A program made the translations under genes and the position numbers. Source: Linanthus parryae (Eukaryota; Streptophyta; Magnoliopsida; Ericales; Polemoniaceae). From it: DNA of 64,000 nucleotides. The stretch spans positions 17,011,718 to 17,075,717 of the forward strand of contig JALGPY010000004.1 of assembly GCA_023055425.1 (NCBI GenBank), written 5' to 3'. Shown here piece by piece: positions 1 through 10,542 of the stretch (the stretch's first letter is position 1; every line of letters starts with the position of its first letter). Under the pieces are notes generated by a model. It ran no database searches, was not told where the DNA came from, and saw only the letters and a list, made by a program, of their open reading frames with translations.

Positions 1-50
<50 letters not shown>

Positions 51-52
51 TT
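1..52. repeat. (TG)n microsatellite
   Basis: Almost pure TG dinucleotides with a few TTTG interruptions, starting at the window edge so the true length is unknown. The open frame across it is only a by-product of the repeat and is not a gene. Confidence 0.97.
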
Positions 53-180
53 TTCTAACACAACTTTTTCATATTGTGTACATGAGCTGTGTAGTCATCT
101 GCCAAAGACTCCTTGTTTATGTTCTCAAGGTTTAACTTTTTGGTGCTTTTTTGAGAACCTCCATAAAGCATATTCTCATT

Positions 181-557
181 CCCCCCTTTATTTCCTTTAA
201 GTCCAGTCAGTCTTTTCTTGATGTTGAAATTCCCTTTTGGAGGGAATCCTTGTCTTATGTGGCAACTGTACTCTATAGCTTTTACTCTCTTCTGTGAATT
301 CATTACTTGTGACCTGTGAGAAGATTTACAGACATGGATTGAAATGGACAAGGCTGTAGGCTTTGGTGTTATACACAGTTGGGAGGCTGTTGGGTTAGGA
401 GAAGATGAAGAGTTATAAGACGGAAAGGTTGGAGGTTAGATGATAATAAATACTGGTTTAAAGATGTGGTTTCAAAGAAATATGTGCTGCATGGTTTCAA
501 GATTAGTGTAGCTTACTGGGCATAGGTTCATGAACCACCTCATTTATTAGGGGTGCC
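181..557 (+). repeat. Diverged local duplication, copy 1
   Basis: This stretch aligns by eye with 4338-4735. Shared landmarks are the C-rich run followed by TTTCCTTTTAAGTCCA-like sequence, CCTTGTCTTATG, TTAGTTGTGA, GTGAGAA, and the terminal block GATTAGGGGTGGCAA. Its second half also aligns with 21125-21349. No reading frame is conserved between copies, so it is probably an old segmental or tandem duplication of non-coding host DNA, perhaps intronic. The rest of 53-655 holds nothing else that I recognise. Confidence 0.7.
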
Positions 558-655
558 AATGATATATGTGCACCATGTTTAATCTGAGGTGTGCCTTGTC
601 ACTTTATGAGATTGACTTCGATATTAGTTATTTCCCTCATAATTCTAGCTAATAC

Positions 656-752
656 GGGCATGTGAAGGCTCTTCGACCCGCTCATAATGCTGACTAATAC
701 GTTGCAAAAGTGGGTGTCTGAAAACCGGGTCGAAGTGGCATTCACATGACCC
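656..752. other. Hairpin-forming inverted repeat
   Basis: The arms 656-680 and 726-752 pair over about 23 positions with one mismatch, one G-U pair and two single-base bulges, around a loop of about 45 bases. The inner block CTTCGACCCG pairs with CGGGTCGAAG, and the outer block CATGTGAA pairs with TTCACATG. Size and shape resemble a small-RNA precursor or the remnant of a tiny inverted-repeat element. No target-site duplication was identified. Confidence 0.6.
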
Positions 753-1004
753 TGTACATGATAGAGGATGAACGGAAGAATTTCAAATGAATTTTATTTC
801 ATTACAGTTGAAGTATGATCTATATGGCTGAATGAATCAATTGCTTCAAAATTTACGAATGATGCGTATCGTAATTATTCTTACACCTGTTTGAAAACCT
901 GCCAGATCAGGGTTGCATTATTTTCAGCGTGTTGTGATCATCACTTTTTTGCTTTTAATGAGTATTGATTTGAGCATTTCATGCTCACTCTTAGCGCTCG
1001 CTGT

Positions 1005-1302
1005 GAGGCCGTGATGAAATGGATCTATCGAATTCACTCCTTGAAACTGTTAGAGAGTATTATGCATGGCGAGGAAAACTTTTATTTGCATCCTAATGTG
1101 ATCATCTCGTATTTAGTTTTAATGGGTACAGATCGGAGCCTCTTCACGGTCATTGAAGAGGCCGTGATGATTTTGATCTACCCAATTCACTTTGTGTAGC
1201 CGATAAAGTGTCATGGAATGCATGGCGACCCAAATTCCTTTTTGAAGCGAGTGATCATCGATCTCTTATCTGGTTTTCATGAGAACAGATCTGAGCCTCT
1301 TT
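1005..1302 (+). repeat. Two-copy direct repeat, unit about 150 bp
   Basis: Copy 1 (1005-1143) and copy 2 (1158-1302) both begin GAGGCCGTGATGA, continue through an ATTCAC block, a TGCATGGCGA block and TGATCATC, and end with CAGATC[GT]GAGCCTCTT. They differ at many positions, so the duplication is old. Short frames cross the region but none is shared by both copies. From 1303 to about 2480 I see no gene. A weaker similarity links 1352-1378 and 1910-1936 (both contain a CTCTT.TTGATTGG.AAAACG pattern). Confidence 0.65.
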
Positions 1303-2483
1303 CCGTATTTCCCTATGTTCATTCCATGTTCGCGCCGTATCTGTTCTATGCATCTCTTCTTGATTGGCAAAACGCGCCTTTGTAATGTCATCTCTGCGCC
1401 CAATTGCGTGTTGAGGGGACACTCACATCGCGTGCGAGATCCTTGTGCTAATAGATGTGTAGCCCGTCGCATATATTAGTTTTCCTAGAACTTGAGTGTG
1501 ATAGTTTTTATTTTATCCGTTCAATCTCTCTATTATGGGTGGAGTTGGGAATGTCATTTTGAACCGCCAATAATATTTGTAAAATATTAACAACACTTTG
1601 GTGCATTTAAACCAGGTCAAAATGTCTTCGCAGCTACCCGGAGACGGTAGACAATAAACGGATGAATTACAAAAAATTGTATTTCACAAATAAGTCAAGT
1701 AATTGCAAATTAAACAAAACTATCCATTAATACAGACAACCGGCCATGCATATATAGAAAACAATATATAACCATGAATAAGAGAAAGATATGAGGAAAA
1801 TTACAGAAAATAATAGTCTAGTCCGCATTGTCCTATTCGATTTGTTCATCTGTCGGGGCCTTACCTGGTTCCTAATTGTATCAAATCTTTCTCCCGGTAG
1901 CCCCCATGTATCTCTTTTTGATTGGGAAAACGGATTCACAGGTTTCTTCATACAATTCGAGGGGCACAACAAACCTATAATTTTTAATCTTCATCTGCTC
2001 AATAACTAGATTCTCCATTCAGTCTCTCGTATTTTCCGCCGGCTTTCCTCAATGCAGTTTACCTCTTCTTATACAACCTCACTGAAGGGGAGTCCTTGCT
2101 CCTTTAATCTTCATCCGATGAATCCAATATGAAAAATGGAGCATACTTATTGGACCCTGTCAGTCCTGTGAAAGGACTGGTGGCCTCCTCCTCTTCACGC
2201 AGGCGTTTGCGAATTGGTTTCATTGTAATGGGATTTTGGGGACATGACTTTGATGGAGTCTTGGAGAAGTGATTTAATTCGTTGTGACTAATTTGGAATG
2301 ATTGTATGAGATTAAATAGAGTTAGTCAGCTGCCAGTTTCTCTTTTTTTTCCTCCTCATTGAACATGCAAGTAATTGATTAATTGGTTCCCTTGTACATT
2401 AATGTTGTTCAATGAGGCAGTTTCGGGAATTCGAACACAATTTTTTTTAATGGTCATGATGATTAGTGGCTTATAGGTTTATC

Positions 2484-3901
2484 TTTTGGAATAGGTGCCC
2501 TAGAGGCAATGTAGTTTAGTATGAACAATAAATTTGCTAGAATATTCATTTTATTGTTTATCGGATATTTAAAATAATGAAGTCCTTAGATTTACAATTG
2601 TGTTGTTTATCTTAAAATATCCCTAGTTCATTATAATAATTAATGGGCCAATCATCTATAGACTAGTATGGGGTTGGATTGATGTGGAGATATCATGATC
2701 CAACACATGGGTTTGCATTAGGTGTAATGGCATACTAGATTGACCCAACTCCGAGAAGGCTACATACATGTTATGTAAAGCCACAAGTGCTTCTCACGGT
2801 GACAACGGTATTGTCATCCTTAGACTTGAAGTCACTAGATCATCTAGTTTTGGATTATTGTGATTTTGGTAGCGTCAAACGCTACACCGTGACTAGGTAG
2901 CCATAAAGGCGTGTACTGGATACAATAAGAAGCAAGCTTAGATATTGTAGTAGACGTAGATAGAATTTGTCCCTACCACATAACGGGAGCAAATATCCTA
3001 GGCCACTCGAGGGATAGTGCTTATAGAATGTCTGGCCAGACTCAAATAAATCAATATAGGATACTGATGTTATTTGCACGAATAAGGCTATTTACAGGGA
3101 TCGAGGAACTATGGATTGGATATACGAGTGTGACATGTATGTCTCGTGTTCAATCCGGATATGGAGACAAAAGGGATGAGACAATACTTGCGCAAAATTT
3201 GTCAAGATGACTATTCTCTTTGTTGGCTAGAATGAATGTCTTGCTAGAGGCCGCTCCATATTAGTAAATACTTACTACCGACTAAATAGAACCTATGGGG
3301 TCACACGCCATATAGAGGTGAACTTGACTTTGGAAACAATTAATTAATATGATTAATTAATTAGAATGATAAAATAGCAACAACTTGCTAACTTAGTAGG
3401 ACTAATATGCAAGTAGGACTAATCCGAACTTGAGTAGGATTAGGATGGGCCTTTATGTAGTGAACAAGGAGTTGTTGGACTATATAAAGGATGCTCCTTG
3501 CTTCCTTCCCTACAACGTATGCTCATAACACACTTTGAGTAGGAGAGAAGGAAGGAGAGAGCAAGACAAAGAAGGAGGTCGAAGCCCAGCTAGCCGTTCG
3601 CCCACCCCGTCGGCCACAAGAGAGGCCGCCCCTCTCTTTGGTGCTTCGTTGCATGATTTCTTCATCCTCTTCAACTCCTCCTATCTAGCAAAAGGCATTT
3701 GGAAGATCTGTATCTCACCTCTAGACGTGGATCAATCGTAGAGACGTGATAATTTTCTCGTTAGAAGTCACGAAGGAGACCTCAAAGGTACATAACACTA
3801 TTCTCTTCCCATCGTCATGAATTCTCTTCCTGTGATCCTTGGAGGGTCTTGATCGGATAATTATATTTTTCTTCCGTTGTGTATGCATGATCAAAACCCT
3901 A
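2484..3901 (+). mobile_element. Ty1/copia solo LTR (approximate ends)
   Basis: The left end reads GGAATAGGTGCCCTAGAGGC, a very common start of plant copia LTRs. A TATA box (ACTATATAAAGG) lies near 3480, and the right end reads CATGATCAAAACCCTA near 3890-3901, the usual terminal motif of this LTR type. No internal retrotransposon sequence flanks it on either side, so it looks like a solo LTR left by recombination. The terminal TG/CA and the target duplication are eroded, so the ends are uncertain by about 10 bp. The frame at 3535-3741 lies inside the LTR and is not a gene. Confidence 0.75.
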
Positions 3902-4239
3902 GATTATAAGGATGTCCATCATGCTCACTGTTTGTTTCCATGTACTACCGAACTGGGCCACTTCATGATTATTATAATCTAATGAATGCTAGCTGTTTGC
4001 GCTCTAGTGATCCCCAATTTGTCATCAGTATTTACAATCCATGAATTTACCATTGTATTCTCGTGTCCTATCAATTCCCTGTTCCAAATTACTTCATTTT
4101 CACTCACGTTCATTTTCGATAATGGTCGTGGATTGTATGGAATTTTGGTAGAGTTAAACTTTGTTTCTTTTATCTTGTTGATCCATAATTTTCACATCAA
4201 CGTAAAATGAATAAAATAAGTAAACTGTATTTCCTATCA

Positions 4240-4735
4240 CCTGTTGCAGGTAACATTTCGAGGTTACAGAACAAAAATCGGTAGTATATATGAGTGGGCA
4301 CTGTTTGGACATTCGCCAGAGGTAAACATTTTTAGTGCCCCCCTTTCATTTCCTTTTAAGTCCACTCTCTTCTGGATGTTGATATTCCCGTTTTGAGGGA
4401 AACCTTGTCTTATGATCGCGCAACATAGCTTTAAGAGTAACTACTTTACGTCTGGATGCATTAGTTGTGATCTGTGAGAAAATTTATAGCGAGTAGAAAG
4501 AAAAACATGTTAAGTAATACCTCTAAAATCCAGCAGCTTCTATACACACTTTTGAATCTGGGAGGTTAGGAGAAGATGGAGATTTATAAGATGGATAGGT
4601 AGGTGGGAGGTTAATGGAGTTTAATAAATGCTGGTATAAAGATGTGGTTTCATATCAAAATTAGTGCTGGTTTAAAGAGTAGTGCAGGTCACTAGGTACA
4701 GGGTAATGATGAACCTAATTGATTAGGGGTGGCAA
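4240..4735 (+). repeat. Diverged local duplication, copy 2, with an exon-like start
   Basis: The segment 4338-4735 corresponds to 181-557. Just before it, 4246-4320 reads like an acceptor site (CCTGTTGCAG), a short open stretch and a donor (AGAG followed by GTAAAC). A related block recurs at 21380-21540. Translated, the stretch contains YRTKIGSIYEWALFGHSPE, which I do not recognise. A host-gene exon relic is possible but unproven. The preceding 3902-4239 is AT-rich and shows no gene. Confidence 0.5.
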
Positions 4736-4754
4736 TGTTCTAAAAATAGATTTA

Positions 4755-4885
4755 ACATTGTTTCTTTTTAACATAGCTTTAGAGTAACTACTGTGTGGAT
4801 GCATTAGTTGTGACCTCTGAGAAAATTTAGATTGAGTAGAAAGAAAAACATGTGAAGTAATAGGACTAAAATCTAACAGCTTTAT
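4755..4885 (+). repeat. Partial repeat of the adjacent segment
   Basis: This repeats 4420-4545: both contain AACATAGCTTTA, GTAACTACT, GGATGCATTAGTTGTGA, GAAAATTTA, then GAAAGAAAAACATGT and AAGTAAT. It is a short local tandem duplication next to copy 2, just left of the insertion point of element A. Confidence 0.65.
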
Positions 4886-4916
4886 CTGTGATGATTCTCC
4901 GGCCGCACGGTGGTAG

Positions 4917-4921
4917 CTAGA
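4917..4921. repeat. Target-site duplication of element A (left)
   Basis: CTAGA immediately precedes the TGTGCACAAG end of the left LTR and is repeated exactly at 20636-20640 after the right LTR. A 5-bp duplication is standard for LTR-retrotransposon integration. Confidence 0.95.
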
Positions 4922-5110
4922 TGTGCACAAGAGATTCTGGCAGAGAGACCTCCGTGTACACCGTACGTAGTGGATCAGGGATCGCACAGGAAGAATAGGG
5001 GTGTGTGTAGGGAGAGAGCAAGTCAGTAGCAATGTCTGAGAGAGAGACAGAGGTTTGGCAGAGCTTCCGCGTATGGCAGTGTTGTTCTCCTTTGTATGGA
5101 AAGGTTAACG

Positions 5111-5121
5111 ATATATATATA
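5111..5121 (-). promoter_or_regulatory. TATA-type core promoter in the element A LTR
   Basis: An alternating AT tract ending ...ATATATATATA lies about 140 bp inside the W-box cluster in element sense. The related LTR of element E has CTATATATAGG at the corresponding place. The duplicate in the 5' LTR is at 20180-20190 and would drive the genomic transcript. Confidence 0.7.
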
Positions 5122-5260
5122 CTGGAGAACGTGGCCGTTGTAGTGTGGTTAATGCGCCCATTGATGGCGGCTTAATTAGCTTAACCATAACGGCACGTTC
5201 GTCCGAGTATATAGGAACCGTTAGAGCACGTGGTGCGCGAGTACCGGAACCGTTACGAGG

Positions 5261-5304
5261 TTGACCGGGTTTGACCGGATTGACCGGGTTTGACCGGATT
5301 GACC
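5261..5304. promoter_or_regulatory. Array of five W-box cores (3' LTR copy)
   Basis: TTGACC occurs at 5261, 5271, 5280, 5290 and 5299, as about 2.5 copies of a 19-bp unit (TTGACCGGGTTTGACCGGA). TTGAC[CT] is the established binding core of plant WRKY transcription factors and works in either orientation. The related LTRs of element E keep only one equivalent GGTCAA, so the array expanded in the A lineage. Binding is inferred, not shown. Confidence 0.65.
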
Positions 5305-5566
5305 GGGTCTAGGGAGCTCGTGCCATAGATCTCTCAAAACAGTTACTAAAGGTCGCGCACGGGCTTGGCTCGCACGCGACAGGGCTTACTCTAGCCTCCA
5401 AACCACAAGTCCCTACAAGTCCCGTGCAGTGTTATGCGAGGGCTCTGTCTCGCAGCCCCCACATGGATCAGCTCGGCTGGTGATCCTGTGTGTGTGGAGC
5501 ACAATATGGTGTGCTGGATGCTTGCCACGTGGCCTAGATCTGCCATGTCATAAAGCAGTATCTACA

Positions 5567-5579
5567 TTAGCCCCCTTTC
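5567..5579 (-). promoter_or_regulatory. Polypurine tract of element A
   Basis: On the minus strand this reads AAAGGGGGCTAA directly before the 3' LTR, the expected primer for second-strand synthesis. Element E has AAAAAGGGGGCTTA at the same place (46775-46787). Confidence 0.9.
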
Positions 5580-5826
5580 TGCGCGTGAAGGCTCGTAGCT
5601 GTATAGGCTTCCATGCGCGGAAACCAACATGCGCGTCGTCGTCACGCACCAATTCAAATACGGGTAGATTCAGCCCCCGTGCGTGTCATTATGACCTAAA
5701 ACCCCTAGAGTCGTGCCGTCTGACCTTTAGGGTTTTAGGCGTGACGTCAGCCCGTCCTGTGATTGCGCGACACGACGGTGACGGTTGCGATTCGACTACT
5801 GAAGGGACGCAACCCTTCATTCTTTT

Positions 5827-6256
5827 GGATAAATACCTTGTATCCCATCATTGCAAAGCATTGCTTCTTTCTCTTAAAGTGAATGGTACCCGGAGATCTT
5901 CGAGAGCAGATCCAGATCATCAATCATCAGTTCAGAACCGCAAATCGTATTCTTCAACTGTGCATATCCAAGCAGGCTTCAAGGAAACAAGGTTGGCCTC
6001 GTTTACTTTTTTGCTTTTAAAATACCGGCGTTTGCCTTGAACTGCGTTGAATCTGTAAACCCATGAAATCTGTGAAGAGGTTTTGATCTTTAAACCTGCT
6101 TTGTTTTTAATCTTTCGACAATATTGGGTCTTGCAAATCCCCAATTTCTGAAATCGGCACCGGAACTGTCTGCTTCCCTTTGCATAGATCTTGAATTCCA
6201 AAATTCAAACTGAAGTGTGGTATTTCTCCCCCCCTTTTTTTTTTGCCCTTTCGCAG
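5827..6256 (+). promoter_or_regulatory. Presumed promoter and 5'UTR (with intron) of the antisense gene in element A
   Basis: A TATA-like GGATAAATACC lies at 5827-5837. Element E has AATATATACC at the matching place (about 46511-46521, minus). Downstream, a donor at 5992 (ACAAG before GTTGGC) and an acceptor ending at 6256 (TTTCGCAG) delimit a 5'UTR intron two bases before the start codon. Element E keeps the same donor context (GAAACAAGGTTGGC, intron 46371-46067). The upstream blocks around 5740-5800 (GACGTCAG, GATTCGAC) are also shared. The promoter assignment is inference; the splice-site conservation is visible. Confidence 0.6.
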
Positions 6257-6258
6257 GA

Positions 6259-9200
6259 ATGGCCAAAACAAGAGTAACCAGACCCGTCAAGGAAGATGAA
6301 GAGATGCCGGAGCTTTCGCAGGCTCTGTGGCGAAAAGCCCCCTTTCTGGGTGGGAAAGATTTTTACCACGCGAGGGTGAAGGCGAAGAGGATGCCTGATC
6401 CTGTTCCCGTTGAGCAGTTGTTAACGCTGACTCGCCCAGTTAACTCAGCCTTGCTCGAGTTAGTTGGCTCCGAGAATGTGGTTCGATTGGGAATCGAGAA
6501 TGGGCACTTCCCATACACTGCAATTTCTACTCAGGCGTTTGTCCAGAAGTTGGACTATATGGATGAGTGGACTGACCACGTGTTGGGTAATTACGCCGAA
6601 ACTCTCGATAAAGCCGGCATTTTCTTCGCTGTCCGTGCTATGAAGGGTGCTGCCGTGAAGCTGGATCAGTCCATGCTTCTAGACCTTGTGTCCCGCTATT
6701 CGCCTGCGACTCACACGTTTCATTTTGCTGAGTTCGAGGCTGCCCCCACGCTCGAGGACGTTCAAATGCTGTATGAGCTTTCTCCCATGGGCGAGGTGGA
6801 CCCCTTGAGTCACTTAAGAACACCTGCGGAATTGGCCTTGTACGCGCAGATGGAGGAGTGTCTAGCAGAGGTAAAGAAAATCTCCACTCGGTGGACCAGT
6901 ACGGAACCTCTTCCGAACTGGCAGCTTGTCGATACGTCTGCGAAGAATACCTGGAACAAGTGGTTGCAGTACTTCTTCCGAGACTATGCGAGCAGCAGCA
7001 TTACTAAGAAGCTTTTGAGCGGAAACCCGAAGGCCGAGAATTATGTAGAGGGCAAGGGTTATCATCTGACCCTTTGCGCCTTTCTTTGTGCTTGGCTGTC
7101 GAGGTATTTGATCGATGGTCACCCCCATGACGGGGTCTTCTACCATGTGCTGCCGCTTGCGGTGAGGCTCGCTCTCGGCCAGAGAGTCGCGCTCGGACCC
7201 TTGGTCTTGGGTACGTTGTATTATAGGCTGGACCAGCTGGTTCTGGCGATGAGAGAATCGCGCGGCCGTCTCGATGTCCTGACCTTTGTCAATATCAGCT
7301 TTTTGACAATGTGGGTTTTTGAGCGCTGGCCGTCTTATGCTCCAACTCCCCTCCCTCTTGAGAAGTGGTGTCCCCCAGGCTATACGGAAGCGTTCAACAG
7401 CGGGAGAGCTGCGAGATGGTTTGGAGCAAGCAACACCAAGTGTACTTGGAGCTTGACAAACGAAGGGAGTTCACTGCCAGGCCCTACGCCACACGTGTCG
7501 AGAATGTGCGGTGGTTTCCAAAGCTATACCCTTCCAAAGGTATGGTCTTGTCAGAAGACCTTCTCTTTGAAAAGGGGCCGCATTTCCACGAGCGGTATCG
7601 TGAGTTCTTTTGCTGGTGTCTGCGAGGTTCTCTTCCTGCACTTGCAGAGCACATTCGTGAGCTCGCGCCACGATATGAAAGGCTTACAGTGGATGTTGAC
7701 CCCACTCGGGTCTCTCCTCAGTTTGGTTTCGATGCGGTGGCCCCATCAATCTGGCCCCAGTCTATCGTCAGAGGGTGCTACAAGCGCTTGCTGACAAAGG
7801 AGTGCAAGACGGTCCTCATGAGCAATCTTCCCTTCGAGCAGCCTGCGGGAACTCGCAAGGGTGGTTGTTCCCAGAACTGGATCGCATACTGGATTGCCCA
7901 GCAGACGAGGATGGAGACGGAGGCGGCGGCGCAGCCAGGAAGGGCCCCCTTGATCAAGAGAAACTCTTTTCCGTTTCGCCCCAATTGCAGTTTGAGCGAG
8001 TCTGAGTACGGTTGCTACTCGTTGTTGGACCGCGAGAATCATTTGTGCCCCGATTTCATTCTGAAGGAGCAGGTCGATGCAATCAAGAAAGGTGACACGC
8101 AGGTCATCAAATATAGCAAGGCGTTTGCTGAGGTAAGCAGTCTCCTTGTGTGCTTTGAGCTCTTTGATTTGCTTGCACTGATGCTTTTTGTTCTGTATTG
8201 TCTAGTGTCATGTGCGGAGGTTCGCAGCTGGTGACCGTTCCAAATCGCTGGTGGATACCATTGTTGCCACCAGAAGGAGGGGGGAATCGTATCGGCTAGC
8301 ATGGAGGATGGATGCCGAGGTCGAAACAAAAGTTCGCGGGGTCATGAACACTTTTGCTGACTCGCTGATAGACAACCCTCCGGCTCCGTCTCCTCCTAGA
8401 GATGACCCGTCCCCTTCGGCGACTGCGGCGCCGAGAGCGAAGAGGCCTAGGCAAAAGGGGATTACGATCTCTTCCCCTAGGAGCGCTCCAGCTTCGCCCC
8501 CAGTGAGGTCCCTTTCTGTCAAGGACAAAGGTAAGGGTCGTATGCCCGGCAAGGTGCGAAAAGATCTCGCAGTTGAAACCTTCGTTCCATTCAATCAAGA
8601 GGAAGAGGAAGAGAGGCAGGAGCCCCAAGCAAGTAATGAAGAAGAAGAAGAAGGAACAGTTGTGATGCGCGAGGAAGAGTCAGGAGGTACTTCCGTCGCC
8701 TTTCCTTGTCCTTTATCATGACTTTTGTGCAGTTCTTTTCTTTGAACCAATTTTGTATTCGCAGATGATGATGATGAAACTGTTGGTGGCCTCGTGGCCA
8801 AGAGGCAAAAGAGAGATGCCCATTCTGGCATTTCAGATGATCCTGTAAGCGAGGATGTTCTTGCCGAATCCCGGAGGACAGCCGCGGAGGCTGCTGCGAG
8901 AAGAAGGCAGCGAGAGGAAGAGGAGCTCGAGCTTGTGAAACAGCGGAGCCTCGAGGAGTTGCATGTTGACGACTTGGTGCGTTCAACTGGCGAGGAAGAC
9001 GAGCTTCCCGAAGAAGTGGCTCCTCATGTGGAGGAGGAAAATGAGGTTCCTGGGGAGGACACAGCAGAGCTAGAGCAAGTCCAAGCGGACTTCGCAGAGA
9101 TCGCAGGTGGCGATAAAGGTGAGATCTTCAATCTCGCAGTTACTTATAGAGATGTAATTGTGGGTGCGTTAAAGCACGGTGTATCAAAGCCTGACATTCG

Positions 9201-10542
9201 CCGTTGGTTGGTAAGCAAATGTGGAGAACCCTCAGGTAATTATTTTGAGTGATATGCGCATACTAGGCTGTAGCCACTTGAGGCAAAATCATGACTGGTT
9301 TACTCGCGTCCCAGGTCATGCTTCTCTTAAAGATTTGCTTAGTGAGGATACATTGATAGGGCACGGTTCCACGTCCCTAGTGTATGATGAGGACACCTCA
9401 ATCCCACCTTCGCGTGGAGGTGCTTATTCTTAGCTTTGGCAAAGATAGCGAAATAACTCATAATACAAGTTACCTCATATTATCGCATTTGGTATCGCAG
9501 GTCATGCTGAGGAACCTGAGCCGGAGCAGAGGAGTGAGCCTTCTGCATCCCATGTTCCAATTTCGAGCTCCCATGCCGAGAAGCCCGTCGCAGCTGCTGG
9601 ACACGCCCATGAGCATCTCGAGGATGTCATAGAGCTCTCCGATGATGTCGAAGCTGATGCTGTGCCGATGGACGAAGGTGTCCGTACTGGTGGTGAGGAA
9701 GAAAGGACAAGTGATGCTAACATTTTCGCATCTGGGAGTGTCCGTCCAGCGACTTCGGCTGTCCCTTCGCCTCCGGCGATGACTGCGCCAGAAGCACCCA
9801 TTCCTGCGTGGAGCATTTGGGGCTCGCAGGTTGGGAATGTAGTCGCAGCCGGTGCGGCCTACACTCTTCCTCCTGACTATGAGAGGTTGGAGCTTGCAGC
9901 TGATAGGAGAGCCATGGAGCGAGGGCAGTCTTCGAACAACCCGGTGGCCCGTATCCCTTCTCTTCATGAAATTCTGGAAGGCACTGGTAAGCAGCGATTT
10001 TACCATTCGCACGTCGCATTATTTGCTTGCGCGTTTTGACATCATGACTTGTTTTTGATGTCTCAGGTTTGAAGCAAACCGATGTAGACTGGGTAGTTCG
10101 AGTGCGCCTCAGATACCCCCGATCGTTTGTGAGGTGTCTGGAGATCAGTCCTTTTGACAGGAGGCTATTCCTTACTGAAGCTATCTGGATACTAGAGCAG
10201 CTGTGTGCGGCTACACCTGCGACCATTTCGGCCCAGAGTGCTGAATTGCTGTGTGGCATGTGCCAAAATCTCGTGCTCAAAGTCCAAGGCAGACTTGGCT
10301 TTAAATTCCTCAAGGACAGAGTTACACTGATTCGCGCAGCTGTAACTTTGAATCTCGGTCACCAGAATCTCGCAGCTGAGATGCAGAAGGTGGAGCAGCA
10401 AAAGCAAAAGGTTGATGAAGCTGTAAAGCTGTATCAGGAAATGAATGCCAAGTGCGAGCAACTGAAGCAAGAAGTGAAACAGGTGGAGAGGCTGATCGAG
10501 CAGTTCGAGCCCCAGGACTCCTTAATCAAGAATTTGTTTTGA
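6259..10542 (+). CDS. Antisense spliced gene of element A: plant mobile domain protein
   Basis: Runs opposite to gag-pol. Inferred coding exons are 6259-8132, 8206-8686, 8765-9235, 9315-9419, 9501-9986 and 10067-10542; all five introns are GT-AG, 73-81 bp long. The start MAKTRVTRP follows the 5'UTR acceptor and matches MAKTKGSK in element E. Exon 1 (about 624 codons) resembles the plant mobile domain (aminotransferase-like, PMD) family: FHFAEFEAAPTLEDVQMLY near 6715-6777, then GYHLTLCAFLCAWLSRYLI and DGVFYHVLPLAVRLALG. Exons 2-3 are acidic and lysine-rich (KDKGKGRMPGK, EEEEE) with coiled-coil character, and the last exon ends in another coiled coil (about 10381-10500). One single-base loss near 7450 shifts the frame in exon 1, so this copy is probably damaged; otherwise all joins are in frame over about 1,298 codons. 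Extra antisense genes of this kind are known in Tat elements. Its function is unknown; interaction with DNA or chromatin is only a guess from the family. Confidence 0.8.

Larger units (their letters stand above)
4922..5566 (-). repeat. Element A 3' LTR
   Basis: 645 bp, TG...CA ends, identical to 19991-20635 except at position 5359. In element sense (minus), U3 runs from 5566 leftwards and contains CACGTG G-box cores (about 5227-5232 and 5526-5532), a five-copy W-box cluster (5261-5304) and a TATA-type tract (5111-5121). Confidence 0.97.

Noticed and set aside
2160..2182. Small perfect stem (AGTCCT...AGGACT) resembling a bacterial terminator
   Set aside because: Short, no T-run, and in plant DNA; expected by chance.
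3535..3741. Possible small gene with basic N-terminus
   Set aside because: Lies downstream of the TATA box in a solo LTR (R/U5 region).
5429..6040. Open frame of 203 codons crossing the LTR end
   Set aside because: It starts inside the 3' LTR and runs over the polypurine tract into the presumed promoter/5'UTR of the antisense gene; no similarity and no counterpart in element E.
7775..8005. Short frames overlapping the antisense gene in other phases
   Set aside because: They overlap a better supported exon with family similarity; no independent evidence.
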